DNA of 64,000 nt from Trueperella bialowiezensis (lineage in GTDB: Bacteria > Actinomycetota > Actinomycetes > Actinomycetales > Actinomycetaceae): the NCBI RefSeq assembly GCF_900637955.1, contig NZ_LR134476.1:62001-126000 (forward strand), read 5' to 3'. A program made the position numbers and the translations under genes. Within the stretch, counting starts at the first letter, position 1. Each line of letters opens with the position of its first letter. A model generated the notes under the pieces. That model was not told the origin of the DNA. It did not search any database and worked only from the letters and a program-made list of their open reading frames with translations. Of the stretch, positions 39,690 to 48,223 are shown piece after piece.

Positions 39690-40142
39690 ATGGCAGACTT
39701 CGTGGTACAGCCGCCGGATGATGATCCAACATCGACCTCGAAATTCACGGCGATTTCGCAAGGGCAAACGGATGCCGGGCCTGCCCCGCGCGGTCTAGAC
39801 GCCGAAGATATCGCTACCATTAACGCTCTTCCGGCCACCTCGGCTTTGCTCATTGCCCGTAGCGGCGCGAATGCGGGTGCGCGTTTTCTTTTGAATGCTG
39901 ATTCGACGACGGCAGGCCGCCACCCGAAATCAGACATTTTCCTTGATGATGTGACGGTGTCTCGTAAGCACGCGTTTTTTATTCGCTCTGGCCAGGACTT
40001 CTACGTGCAAGACACCGGCTCGCTCAACGGCACATACGTCAACATGCAGCAGGTTGAGGAAGCGAAACTCTCACACGGCGATGAGGTCCGTATCGGCAAG
40101 TTCCGCCTCACCTTCTACGCATCTCCGCTGGCGGCCCGATGA
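39690..40142 (+). CDS. garA: FHA-domain protein of the GarA/OdhI type
   Basis: A 150-residue protein with a C-terminal FHA domain (LLIARSGANAGARFLL, GRHPKSDIFLDDVTVSRKHAFF, DTGSLNGTYVN). GarA/OdhI binds and inhibits 2-oxoglutarate dehydrogenase and regulates glutamate enzymes, and is switched off by Ser/Thr kinase phosphorylation of an N-terminal ETTS motif. Here the N-terminus is low-complexity with DPTSTSKFTAIS and no clear ETTS, so kinase control may differ. Context supports the assignment: an ftsR-like merR gene overlaps its 3' end, as next to garA in mycobacteria. Confidence 0.87.
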   Translation: MADFVVQPPDDDPTSTSKFTAISQGQTDAGPAPRGLDAEDIATINALPATSALLIARSGANAGARFLLNADSTTAGRHPKSDIFLDDVTVSRKHAFFIRSGQDFYVQDTGSLNGTYVNMQQVEEAKLSHGDEVRIGKFRLTFYASPLAAR

Positions 40143-40888
40143 ATAAAGCAACAGGGCGTGCTTGGGAAGATTCCACCCCAAGCACGTGGCCCCATGACGT
40201 CTCCCATGAGCCTTCCTTGAAGATAGGGGAGGTGACCAATCATCTTCGCCAGGAGTTTCCCTTCTTGGCAGCTTCGAAGATTCGGTATTTCGAATCTCAG
40301 GGTCTGATTGAGCCGCATCGGACGGCGTCAAACCAGCGCTTGTTCTCGCTGGCTGATGTTGAACGGCTGCGCTTCATTCTTGTTGAGCAGCGTGACCGCT
40401 ACGTTCCGCTTCCCCAAATTAAGGAAATGCTTCGGCAGCTCGATCGGGGCGAGTCCGTGGCTGAACATCCTGGGCGGCTTCGCGCGTTGCCTGCTGAGAC
40501 GCAGGTGAGACCAAGCCCGGGTACGCGGTTGCAAAAAGATGAACTTGCTGCGCTGACCGGGGCGTCGTTGGCCGATATTGAGCAGCTGATTTCCGATGGC
40601 ATGCTTATTCCTGATGCGCGTGGGCGGCTCACGGCACAAGCTGTGGATATCGTCCGTTTTTCTAAGATGCTCGACGACGCCGGGTTGGATCGCCGTAGTT
40701 TGCGCCAGGTGCGCAATTCGGCACATTCGCACGCTACTAACGTGGTGGCAAAGCTGGCGACGGAGCGTGCGCGTAAGACTCCCGTTGCAAAAGAGCGGGT
40801 GGCTAATGAGTCCGCTGAGATGGCGACCATGCTGACGAGCTTGTACCGGGCGCTATTGACAGAAAGTATCGAAGTTCAGCTTCGTTAG
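40139..40888 (+). CDS. ftsR: MerR-family regulator, FtsR-like
   Basis: A 249-residue MerR protein. The winged helix-turn-helix is LKIGEVTNHLRQEFPFLAASKIRYFESQGL, followed by the RFILVEQRDRYVPLPQIKEML coiled region. A long C-terminal part includes a second helix-turn-helix-like stretch (LTGASLADIEQLISDG). The overlap with garA (ATGA) and its architecture match Rv1828/FtsR, which in corynebacteria activates ftsZ. No effector-binding cysteines are seen. Confidence 0.86.
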   Translation: MNKATGRAWEDSTPSTWPHDVSHEPSLKIGEVTNHLRQEFPFLAASKIRYFESQGLIEPHRTASNQRLFSLADVERLRFILVEQRDRYVPLPQIKEMLRQLDRGESVAEHPGRLRALPAETQVRPSPGTRLQKDELAALTGASLADIEQLISDGMLIPDARGRLTAQAVDIVRFSKMLDDAGLDRRSLRQVRNSAHSHATNVVAKLATERARKTPVAKERVANESAEMATMLTSLYRALLTESIEVQLR

Positions 40889-40896
40889 GGGAGCGA

Positions 40897-40949
40897 ACTT
40901 CAAGTAATGGTTAAGACACGGCATTAAGACACGCCGAGGACACTTCAAG
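40897..40949. repeat. Nested direct repeats upstream of the second merR gene
   Basis: TTAAGACACG occurs at 40911-40920 and 40924-40933 (13-base period), bracketed by ACTTCAAG at 40897-40904 and 40942-40949. They lie between the ftsR-like gene and the next merR gene, upstream of a possible -10 TAGAAT (40986-40991). They are plausible binding sites for one of the two MerR proteins. Confidence 0.7.
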
Positions 40950-41015
40950 CCACCTCATTGAGAATTGAGCTGTTCGGGTTTAGGCTAGAATCTGAACGAA
41001 TTAAAGGAGGCTGGC

Positions 41016-41576
41016 GTGAGTGACGCAACTGCACAAGGCGCTACACCGCAGCTTGCACAAGGGCTACTCTTTGGAAGCCAGGTGCCCGATCTGGACACCC
41101 AAACAGGCTATCGAGGGCCTGCTGTTTGCCGTGCCGTCGGCATCACGTACCGCCAACTCGATTACTGGGATCGCACCGGCCTAATTGGTCCGTCTATCCG
41201 GTCTGCAAAGGGTTCCGGCTCGCAGCGCCTGTATTCGTTCCGGGACATCCTTGTTATCAAGGTGATCAAGCGTCTTCTTGACACCGGTATTTCTCTCGAG
41301 CAGATTCGCACGGCGATGAAGCAGCTCACGGATTACGGGGTGGAAGACCTCGCTGCCATTACGCTCATGAGCGACGGGGCGTCGGTGTACCTGTGTACGT
41401 CCGACGACGAAGTCATCGATCTCATCCAAGGCGGCCAAGGCGTGTTTGGCATCGCTGTGGGTAAGGTCTGGCGAGAAGTTGAAGGAGACCTCGCAGAGCT
41501 TCCAGTAGAACGCGCTGAGCCCGCCGTTGTCGACGAACTTGCAGCCCGCAGGGCAGCTAAACGCGACGCGATGTAA
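41016..41576 (+). CDS. MerR-family transcriptional regulator (Rv1830-like)
   Basis: A 186-residue MerR protein. The DNA-binding region is VCRAVGITYRQLDYWDRTGL, followed by GSGSQRLYSFRDILVIKVIKRLLDTGISLEQIRTA. It belongs with actinobacterial regulators found two genes downstream of garA. In mycobacteria a DUF151 nuclease lies between the two merR genes; here there are only ~127 non-coding bases. GTG start with AAAGGAGG upstream (41004-41011). Target unknown. Confidence 0.9.
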   Translation: MSDATAQGATPQLAQGLLFGSQVPDLDTQTGYRGPAVCRAVGITYRQLDYWDRTGLIGPSIRSAKGSGSQRLYSFRDILVIKVIKRLLDTGISLEQIRTAMKQLTDYGVEDLAAITLMSDGASVYLCTSDDEVIDLIQGGQGVFGIAVGKVWREVEGDLAELPVERAEPAVVDELAARRAAKRDAM

Positions 41577-41705
41577 CTGCACACCGGTCACGCGGTGGCA
41601 AGCGGTGGAGAGCGGATACTGGTCTTTCATAGACAGGGGAGCGTCAGCTCTTATCCAATTCGAATCAACCAAATCGGCATTATCGGCGCTCTCTGCTAAT
41701 TTGAC

Positions 41706-41719
41706 ATAATGTGCATTAT
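41706..41719. promoter_or_regulatory. ATAATG-TG-CATTAT palindrome upstream of rbpA
   Basis: A perfect 6-2-6 inverted repeat that overlaps TTGACA (41701-41706). It resembles an operator in shape. It lies 128 bases before rbpA in a 270-base non-coding stretch. An 11-codon frame from the ATG at 41709 ends at 41744 and has no ribosome site of its own. The regulator is unknown. Confidence 0.45.
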
Positions 41720-41846
41720 CGGTTTTCTACAGGAGGGGCGCTAATTCTACGGGCGCCTTCTTCCGGCGCTATCTTGCGGTTTAATCCGCCCCGGAATATT
41801 TCGCTGCCCTAACCGATTAAAATAAGTAGAGACACAAAGGAGAAAC

Positions 41847-42197
41847 ATGGCAGAACGTTCACTGCGCGGAATGAAACTCGGAGCGCACTCGCTTGAAACT
41901 GATGTTGGAGTCGCATTCGCTGATCGGCGTGAAGAAAAATACGAATGCAAAGATGGGCACACGTTTCACATCACGTTTGCTGAAGACGCCGAAGCTCCCC
42001 AATTTTGGGAGTGCAAGTGCGGAATGGAAGCTGAACTTGTGCGCGGCGGCGGCGTTGACGATTCGAAGCCAGCCAAGCCTCAACGTACTCACTGGGACAT
42101 GCTCCTCGAACGTCGCAACCTCGATGAGCTCCAGGTTCTCCTAGACGAGCGGCTCGAATTGTTGCGTGCGGGCAAGCTACACAAGCGCCGCCACTGA
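41847..42197 (+). CDS. rbpA: RNA polymerase-binding protein RbpA
   Basis: Actinobacteria-specific general transcription factor that binds sigma-A and promotes open-complex formation. The 116 residues carry the N-terminal tail (SLRGMKLGAHSLE), the core domain with YECKDGH and WECKCGMEAELV (cysteine-containing, zinc-type), a basic linker and the C-terminal sigma-interaction helix (RTHWDMLLERRNLDELQVLL). AAAGGAGAAAC precedes the ATG. Downstream genes are on the other strand. Confidence 0.96.
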   Translation: MAERSLRGMKLGAHSLETDVGVAFADRREEKYECKDGHTFHITFAEDAEAPQFWECKCGMEAELVRGGGVDDSKPAKPQRTHWDMLLERRNLDELQVLLDERLELLRAGKLHKRRH

Positions 42198-42212
42198 CAC
42201 GCCTATCGGCAC

Positions 42213-42965
42213 CTATTTACGCTGCAGGCCAGCCAGAAAATCTTTGAGCTGGCTACTGCGGCGGTCAAAACCAAGCTTCGTGGCACGTACGAATGCCTCG
42301 CCGATGATATTTCCGCTCATTTTCGAGTTGCCGGCCGCCCGCTCCACGAAGGAAATCGGTACTTCGACGATCTTTGCACCCAAATCGCGCATTTTCAGAG
42401 TCATATCCACTTGGAAGAAGTATCCGCGTGATTCCACCTCAGTAAAGTCCAGGCGTTTGAGGGTATCTGTCCGAAAGACTCGAAAACCTGCGGTGGCATC
42501 TTTCGCGGGCAGATCAAGCCACAGTTTGATGTAGAGGTTACCTGCGCGGGAGAGCACTTCCCTGTGCTTAGGCCAGTTCACCACTTCCCCACCGCTTACC
42601 CAACGCGAGCCGATCACCAGGTCTGGCTTATCCGGAGCATCCGCCCGCGCCAAAAGTTGCGGTAGATGTTCTGGGCGATGGCTTCCATCAGCGTCCATTT
42701 CGCATACGTGAGTGTATCCGGCGTCGATTGCCCATTCGAAACCGGCAAGGTATGCCCGTCCAAGGCCCTCTTTTGCCGTGCGGTGCAACACGTTTATCTG
42801 TGAGTCTGCGGCCGCGCGCTCGTCGGCATATACGCCTGTGCCGTCGGGAGAATTATCGTCGATAACTAAAATGTCTGCCTCTGGCACTGCGGCACGCGTG
42901 CGGTCGAGAATACCGGGCAATGATTCGCGCTCATTGTAGGTGGGAATACAAATGACTACCTTCAT
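42213..42965 (-). CDS. ppm1: Polyprenol monophosphomannose synthase
   Basis: GT2-family glycosyltransferase that moves mannose from GDP-mannose to polyprenyl phosphate, the donor for lipoglycan and protein O-mannosylation. The 251 residues show CIPTYNERESLPGIL, the acidic pair ILVIDDNSPDGTG, CEMDADGSHRPEHLP and GSRWVSGG. The start at 42965 overlaps the lnt stop (ATGA); an in-frame upstream ATG is less likely. The adjacent lnt mirrors the two-domain Ppm1 of mycobacteria, where both functions are fused. Confidence 0.94.
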   Translation of the reverse strand: MKVVICIPTYNERESLPGILDRTRAAVPEADILVIDDNSPDGTGVYADERAAADSQINVLHRTAKEGLGRAYLAGFEWAIDAGYTHVCEMDADGSHRPEHLPQLLARADAPDKPDLVIGSRWVSGGEVVNWPKHREVLSRAGNLYIKLWLDLPAKDATAGFRVFRTDTLKRLDFTEVESRGYFFQVDMTLKMRDLGAKIVEVPISFVERAAGNSKMSGNIIGEAFVRATKLGFDRRSSQLKDFLAGLQRK

Positions 42966-44461
42966 CGTTGGCCTCGTCTTTCTCGACAACTATGCGCTAA
43001 TGCCACCATAGCGCTTACTGCCCCGAGAATATAGATAATGAACGTGCGCTCTCGACTGCTGCGAGCGGCGAATGTGACTTTCGTTTGAAGTTCAATATCT
43101 AGAACTTCTGCGGCAGGAACGTTCTGGTCCGCTTCGTAAAATACTCGACCACGAGAATTGATTGCTCCCGTGATTGCAGTTGTTGACACCTGGATCACCG
43201 TTCGAGAATGCTCGATCGCCCGGAAGCGTGACATGGCAAATTGTTGTGGGCTTAGGCCAGTGCCGGTGAAAGAGGCGTTGTTGGTTGGAACAACAAGCAG
43301 CTGCGCGCCCTGTGTGACGGCATCTGCGACGATGTCGGTATAGGCGACTTCAAAACAGATAGGAACGCCGAGCACGAGCTCGCCACCGGCAGTGGGTACC
43401 CGTACGATCGCTGGACCTTGGCCGGCTAGCATGTCAACGCTGACCAGGTCGACGGCGTCGGTAAACTGTCGGAAAAAGTCGCGATGTGGAATATACTCAC
43501 CGAACGGCACAGGATGCTGTTTGGAATACCTATCAGTGACGCCGCGCTGTGGCTCAATAACAAGCACGTCGTTATAGCGCCCTTGCTCAATATATTCTTG
43601 GGTACCCATGACGAGCGGCACGCCAGCGTGCTCGACCAGCTGAGTAACGGCGTCGCCCGCCGTCGGGTCTTTGCGCACGTCACGGTCTGACGACGATTCT
43701 GGCCACACGATAAAGTCCGGTTGCTCAGATCTTTCTAAAAGTTCTTTGGTGGCCTCTACATGGTTGTCCGTGACTGCTAACGCGCGGCTTTCTGCCTGAG
43801 GAGAAGCAGGACCACCTTGCACAACAGCGACTTTCACAGTCGAGGCAGAGCGCCCTCCAACGGGCACGAAAATCGGTACGACGGCGAGCATCGCGGCAAG
43901 CGCGACGCACACACTACCGCGGAAAAATCCGGCAGTGAGGGCGTGCGCCACGAGCAGACTTATCACGATCACGATCCCGCCAACTGCAGTGGTCGAACCG
44001 TAGGGAGCTAACCGGGCAAAAGGCGTGTCAACCATCGTGAAGGCGAGCGTGCCCCACGGCATGCCGCCGAAGGGCCAGCTGGATCGAAGCTGTTCCATTG
44101 CCAGCCACGCCAACGTTGCCGTAACGATCTGGATGGCAATCGACACGCCTGGCCGGTCCCGAATCTGAAGCCGGCTCAACAAAGCCCACACACCTGCCAG
44201 AACACCGATGTAGATGGCTTCTACGAGGCCAAGAGCGATCTGTGCAAGAGCGGTACCCGCCGCGGGGGTCGCCCAGTGAAACAGTGGAAGGAAGAAGGCA
44301 GCGCCACATACCGAGCCAAGCCCGAAGGCTCGCCCCGCTCCCCTACCATTCACGATGAGCCACAGCAGTGCTATCGCAGGGAAAGCCAGTGCCCACCAAG
44401 CTGTGGGCTCGTTGGCCAGCCACATGGCTACGCCCCCGGCTATCGCTGCTAGAAATCTCAC
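42962..44461 (-). CDS. lnt: Apolipoprotein N-acyltransferase
   Basis: Membrane enzyme that N-acylates the terminal Cys of lipoproteins. The first ~190 residues have several hydrophobic helices; the nitrilase domain follows with the catalytic triad context FIVWPESSSD (Glu), YSKQHPVPFGEYIPHR (Lys) and GVPICFEVAY (Cys), then a final membrane helix. 499 residues is normal. The GTG start has no ribosome site, but TAGGAT (minus strand, 44473-44468) would start transcription at about the GTG, suggesting a leaderless mRNA. Coupled to ppm1. Confidence 0.93.
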   Translation of the reverse strand: MRFLAAIAGGVAMWLANEPTAWWALAFPAIALLWLIVNGRGAGRAFGLGSVCGAAFFLPLFHWATPAAGTALAQIALGLVEAIYIGVLAGVWALLSRLQIRDRPGVSIAIQIVTATLAWLAMEQLRSSWPFGGMPWGTLAFTMVDTPFARLAPYGSTTAVGGIVIVISLLVAHALTAGFFRGSVCVALAAMLAVVPIFVPVGGRSASTVKVAVVQGGPASPQAESRALAVTDNHVEATKELLERSEQPDFIVWPESSSDRDVRKDPTAGDAVTQLVEHAGVPLVMGTQEYIEQGRYNDVLVIEPQRGVTDRYSKQHPVPFGEYIPHRDFFRQFTDAVDLVSVDMLAGQGPAIVRVPTAGGELVLGVPICFEVAYTDIVADAVTQGAQLLVVPTNNASFTGTGLSPQQFAMSRFRAIEHSRTVIQVSTTAITGAINSRGRVFYEADQNVPAAEVLDIELQTKVTFAARSSRERTFIIYILGAVSAMVALAHSCRERRGQR

Positions 44462-44475
44462 TGTTCGATCCTATG

Positions 44476-44553
44476 ACAAAAGAAACGCAGGCTCCTGGCT
44501 CATTCCTCGGACCGATCTCACGATCGTTTTCTATCGAATGTGCGGAGCCTGCG
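44476..44553 (-). terminator. Long-loop hairpin with T tract after helY
   Basis: On the minus strand a perfect 10-bp stem (44544-44553 with 44486-44495) encloses a 48-base loop and is followed by TTTCTTTTGT (44485-44476). It lies between helY and lnt in a 223-base stretch where I see no gene. The large loop makes termination less certain than the T tract suggests. Confidence 0.5.
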
Positions 44554-44684
44554 CACTAGCGCTTGATGCGTCCCTCAAGCCTAAGGCACCCGATGAGGTG
44601 GAGCAACTCGAGTTCAAATGTGAGACGTGCCAGTCTTCCGTCTGCACTTGGCTATCGGCGTCGCACGTGGCCACTGCAGCGGGG

Positions 44685-47318
44685 CTAAAGCCACTGCCAT
44701 TTGCGTACGAGCTCTCGAGCTTCGCTCGCAGTTTGCCCAACATAGTCCGCCGGAAAAACCTCAACGATCTGGCCGAGCAGGTCGATGAGCCGCCGGTTGG
44801 CTGAAATGAAATCGCCGACCACGATATCGCTCATCTTGAGTACCGCTTCAAGATCGGCGCCGGATGCCCAAGCATAAAAAGCATCCATTCCGCCGGGAAA
44901 TGGCAAGGCTGTACGCGCGATTCCGTGTTCTGCTTCAAAGCGCTGCAAGAAATCCAGGTTGCGCTCGATAGCGCGCCAGCTTTCCCGTAGCGGCGCGTGC
45001 CGTGGTAGGTGCTCCCCCAGTCTGCGATCACAGAGGAAAGCTGAGCAGACGCCAGCAAACTCTGCCGGTGTTAGTTCGCCGAACTGTGCTTCTTGCAGGC
45101 ACTGGACGATGAGCAGGTCGGCCTCGTTGTGAATGCCCCGCAAAATGGCCGCCCCGCCAGCGAGTTTAACCATTCCGGTGTCCGTTGTGCCGGTATCTCC
45201 AGGTTTTAGGTATCCCAGCCTTGCAAGAACGCCCGCGGTGGCATCAAATTCTTTCGCTACGGAATCATCGAAGCTCTCGGCAAGACTATCTAACTCGTCT
45301 AGCCGTGCTCGCAGGCTGAGGTATTCTTCGGCTTGTTCGACGTGGTCAGCAAGATCGGGGCAGTGATGCACCGGGTGTGCGTCGAGCTCCGGGGAGGAAC
45401 GCACAGCGAACCGATCCCAAGATCCAGTCAGGTCTTGATCGACGCCGAGCTCTTCGCGTTCCTGGATAGCGGAAAAGATATTGTCCGCTATCTGCTCGCG
45501 CACCTCGAGCTTCTTCGGCGAGACCCCAAACGGCATGGGAATCTTTCCTAGATCGCGCAGTTCAGAGGAAAGTTCGTCCTCGTTGAGCCACACGAGCCCG
45601 CCGTAGACGTTAACGAGGCGAAGCCTACGCCCGACCGATAGCACCACGCCATATTCAAGCTCTCCTGAACGCGCATATGCATAGAGGTGGCCGGTTTTTG
45701 CTGCCTGCCACGAGCGTTCTATTTTTTCCCGGTAGGCCGCTTTGGCACGTTTACGTTCAGACTTGGTGGCTCGTTCCGCTGAGGCTCGCACCTTAAGGTA
45801 GTCAACGACGTCGCCACGCTCGCACGCGGAGCGTAGTTCGGCTTCGAGCGGAGCGATCCGCGAGCCGATTCGAGTGATCTGACCGCGGATATGACCAAGG
45901 TCGGCGTTGCGCTGGTATTGGGCGAACGAGGTGCCCATAATTGCCCGCGCGTCTGCAAACGTGTGGTGGGCGAGCAGATTGACCACGGAGTTATATGACG
46001 GATAAAACGCCGATTGAAGGGGTTCTACACGCCCGCTACCAAGATCTGCAAGCCTATGGACGTCCAGGTCATCTGTATGAAGCACGACGGCGTGGCCCAC
46101 CTTATCCTTACCGCGCCGGCCGGCCCGCCCGATGAGCTGGGTGTATTCCGTGGCCGATAGGTCCACGAAGTCAGTTCCGTTCCACCGTGATAGATCTTCG
46201 AGGACGACTGTGCGCACGGGCATGTCAATACCGAGCGCGAGCGTGCCCGTGGCATACACGAGCATGAGCAGGCCGTCTTCCATGAGGTCTTCAGCTAGTT
46301 CTTTGAGTGCGGGGAACATACCCGCGTGATGAGCGGTGAAACCGCGCCTCATCGCCGTCGCCCAAAAGTCGAAGCGAACGGCTCGCTGATCTTCCACCGA
46401 GAGTTCTGCGCGTAACTGCTCCAAGCGGCGGCGGATTTGTTTTCCCTGTTTCTTGCTGGTGAGGAACACTCCTGCATCCAGCAGGTCAGCAACGGCCTGG
46501 TCGCATCCCTTTCGAGAAAAGATGAAATGGATCGCCGGAAGTAGGCTGCGCCCTTCTAGCTCGCGCACCACACGCTTACGCCGAACTGCCGATGTTTGCC
46601 GACGCCGCCGAAAACCGCCACCTTCCGAACGTTGCGTGAGATTCGCGTCTGCCTGCAGTAGGCGCTCAGAGATTTCGCCGTCGTGACCGAAAAGAGGTAG
46701 CAACTTGCGTGAGATGGCCACATGCTGAACCAGCGGAACCGGGCGCTCAGTCGAAACAACGACGGCGGTCGGCCCGCGCACAGAACGTAGCCACCCGGCG
46801 AACTCCTCGACGTTCGAAATCGTGGCCGACAGCGAGATGAGTCTCGTGTGAGCCGGCAGTTGCAAGATGACTTCTTCCCATACTGGGCCGCGAAACTCGT
46901 CGGCAAGATAGTGCACTTCGTCGAGGACGACGTAGCCGACGTCGCGAATCATCTCGTCGCGCTGGAAAAGAATGTTGCGCAGCACCTCGGTGGTGACCAC
47001 GAGAATGGGGGCGTCACGGTTGATTGTTTGGTCGCCGGTCAGCAGCCCGACGTTCTCCTCCCCCAAAGACTGCGCGAGGTCGCGGTATTTTTGATTCGAC
47101 AGCGCTTTAATCGGCGCGGTGTAAATACACCGCGAGAGCCGGGCGAGCGCGAGTTCCACGCCGTATTCGGCGACCACGGTTTTACCTGCACCGGTAGGAG
47201 CACAGACGAGCACGTCCTGGTCCGCATCAAGCGCCTCGATCGCTTCCAGTTGGAACGGATCGAGGTGGATGTCCCGTGCGGCGTAGGAGTCGATAAAGTT
47301 ATCCGCGATAAGGCTCAT
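44685..47318 (-). CDS. helY: DEAD/DEAH-box helicase HelY (Ski2/Mtr4-like)
   Basis: Superfamily 2 helicase of the Ski2-like type, 877 residues. Motif I APTGAGKT (~40), motif II LDEVHYL (~133), motif III SATISN, and motif VI QLIGRAGRRG (~390) are visible, followed by the long C-terminal helical region. Such enzymes are widespread in actinobacteria and probably act on RNA, but their role is not well defined. TAATG overlap with the upstream lipid kinase gene. Confidence 0.93.
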   Translation of the reverse strand: MSLIADNFIDSYAARDIHLDPFQLEAIEALDADQDVLVCAPTGAGKTVVAEYGVELALARLSRCIYTAPIKALSNQKYRDLAQSLGEENVGLLTGDQTINRDAPILVVTTEVLRNILFQRDEMIRDVGYVVLDEVHYLADEFRGPVWEEVILQLPAHTRLISLSATISNVEEFAGWLRSVRGPTAVVVSTERPVPLVQHVAISRKLLPLFGHDGEISERLLQADANLTQRSEGGGFRRRRQTSAVRRKRVVRELEGRSLLPAIHFIFSRKGCDQAVADLLDAGVFLTSKKQGKQIRRRLEQLRAELSVEDQRAVRFDFWATAMRRGFTAHHAGMFPALKELAEDLMEDGLLMLVYATGTLALGIDMPVRTVVLEDLSRWNGTDFVDLSATEYTQLIGRAGRRGKDKVGHAVVLHTDDLDVHRLADLGSGRVEPLQSAFYPSYNSVVNLLAHHTFADARAIMGTSFAQYQRNADLGHIRGQITRIGSRIAPLEAELRSACERGDVVDYLKVRASAERATKSERKRAKAAYREKIERSWQAAKTGHLYAYARSGELEYGVVLSVGRRLRLVNVYGGLVWLNEDELSSELRDLGKIPMPFGVSPKKLEVREQIADNIFSAIQEREELGVDQDLTGSWDRFAVRSSPELDAHPVHHCPDLADHVEQAEEYLSLRARLDELDSLAESFDDSVAKEFDATAGVLARLGYLKPGDTGTTDTGMVKLAGGAAILRGIHNEADLLIVQCLQEAQFGELTPAEFAGVCSAFLCDRRLGEHLPRHAPLRESWRAIERNLDFLQRFEAEHGIARTALPFPGGMDAFYAWASGADLEAVLKMSDIVVGDFISANRRLIDLLGQIVEVFPADYVGQTASEARELVRKWQWL

Positions 47319-48223
47319 TACAGCACCAGCCTGAGCGCCTTGGGCAGCACCCGTATCGTGGCTGGAGCGGGGCAGATTTCTTCGCCGTCAGCCATGATGA
47401 CGGGCAGCGGTGCGCCGTGCTGAGGAGCGTGTTCCACCTGGATTTCTCGCGTTCGATACACGTGCACCTGAGAATCGCTTGTGTGCTTATGAATGAGCAG
47501 TTTACTCAGCCGTGTTGCGATATCCGCGTAACGGAAGCCGGGGGTGACGACGACGTCGAGCAGGCCGTCGTCGGGAACCGCCTGCGGTGCAATGCAAAAG
47601 CCGCCACCAAAATACCGGGTGTTAGCGATCGACAGCAGGGTCATGGAACCGGCCACCGTATCCCCGTTCATGGTGATCTGTACCCCGTAGGGACGGTAGT
47701 TGAGCAAAGAGCCAACAAGTCCGCGCACATAGCGCAAATTTCCTTTCGGCCAGCTGAGATTGTTCGTGCGATGGTTCGTATCCGCGTCGATTCCCACAGA
47801 CACGATCGCAAGGGCACGTTCACTACCTCCAGACCATTGGATGTCGACGACGTCGACGCATCGGCTGCGTCCCGTGAGCAGTGAGGCTGCGATTTGGTGC
47901 ATCGAATCGTGCACCGAATGAATGGGCAAGCCAAATTCGCGGGCGATATCGTTACCAGAGCCGGCGGCAATGATCCCAAGTGGCAGGTGGGAATCGCCGA
48001 TCGCGTTGACTGCATCATGAATGAGACCATCGCCACCAACGACGACGAGCGCGTCAATCCCCCGTGAGATGAGACGCTCGGCGTCCATCGCGCCCGGCCG
48101 GTTCGGGGCCGAAATCCATTCCGCTTCAATCGGATACAGATCGAGCGCGGACGCAATCGCATCGCGGTAGCGTAGGCTACGACCCTTGCCTGCGGCGGGA
48201 TTAAGAGCAACAGCTATTTTCAT
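47318..48223 (-). CDS. Diacylglycerol/lipid kinase (DagK/YegS family)
   Basis: A 301-residue lipid kinase. The N-terminal NPAAGKGRS and the nucleotide motif VVGGDGLIHDAVNAI, followed by LGIIAAGSGNDIAREFG, define the family. The C-terminal beta-sandwich contains DGLLDVVVTPGF. Expected to phosphorylate diacylglycerol or a related lipid at the membrane; substrate not known. Overlaps both neighbours by a few bases, forming a tight run with helY. Confidence 0.92.
   Translation of the reverse strand: MKIAVALNPAAGKGRSLRYRDAIASALDLYPIEAEWISAPNRPGAMDAERLISRGIDALVVVGGDGLIHDAVNAIGDSHLPLGIIAAGSGNDIAREFGLPIHSVHDSMHQIAASLLTGRSRCVDVVDIQWSGGSERALAIVSVGIDADTNHRTNNLSWPKGNLRYVRGLVGSLLNYRPYGVQITMNGDTVAGSMTLLSIANTRYFGGGFCIAPQAVPDDGLLDVVVTPGFRYADIATRLSKLLIHKHTSDSQVHVYRTREIQVEHAPQHGAPLPVIMADGEEICPAPATIRVLPKALRLVL

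Noticed and set aside
44355-44804. Plus-strand frame between lnt and helY with Cys pairs (MCGAC, CETC)
   Set aside because: Both ends overlap well-supported minus-strand genes, there is no ribosome site, and the Cys pairs do not form a known zinc motif.
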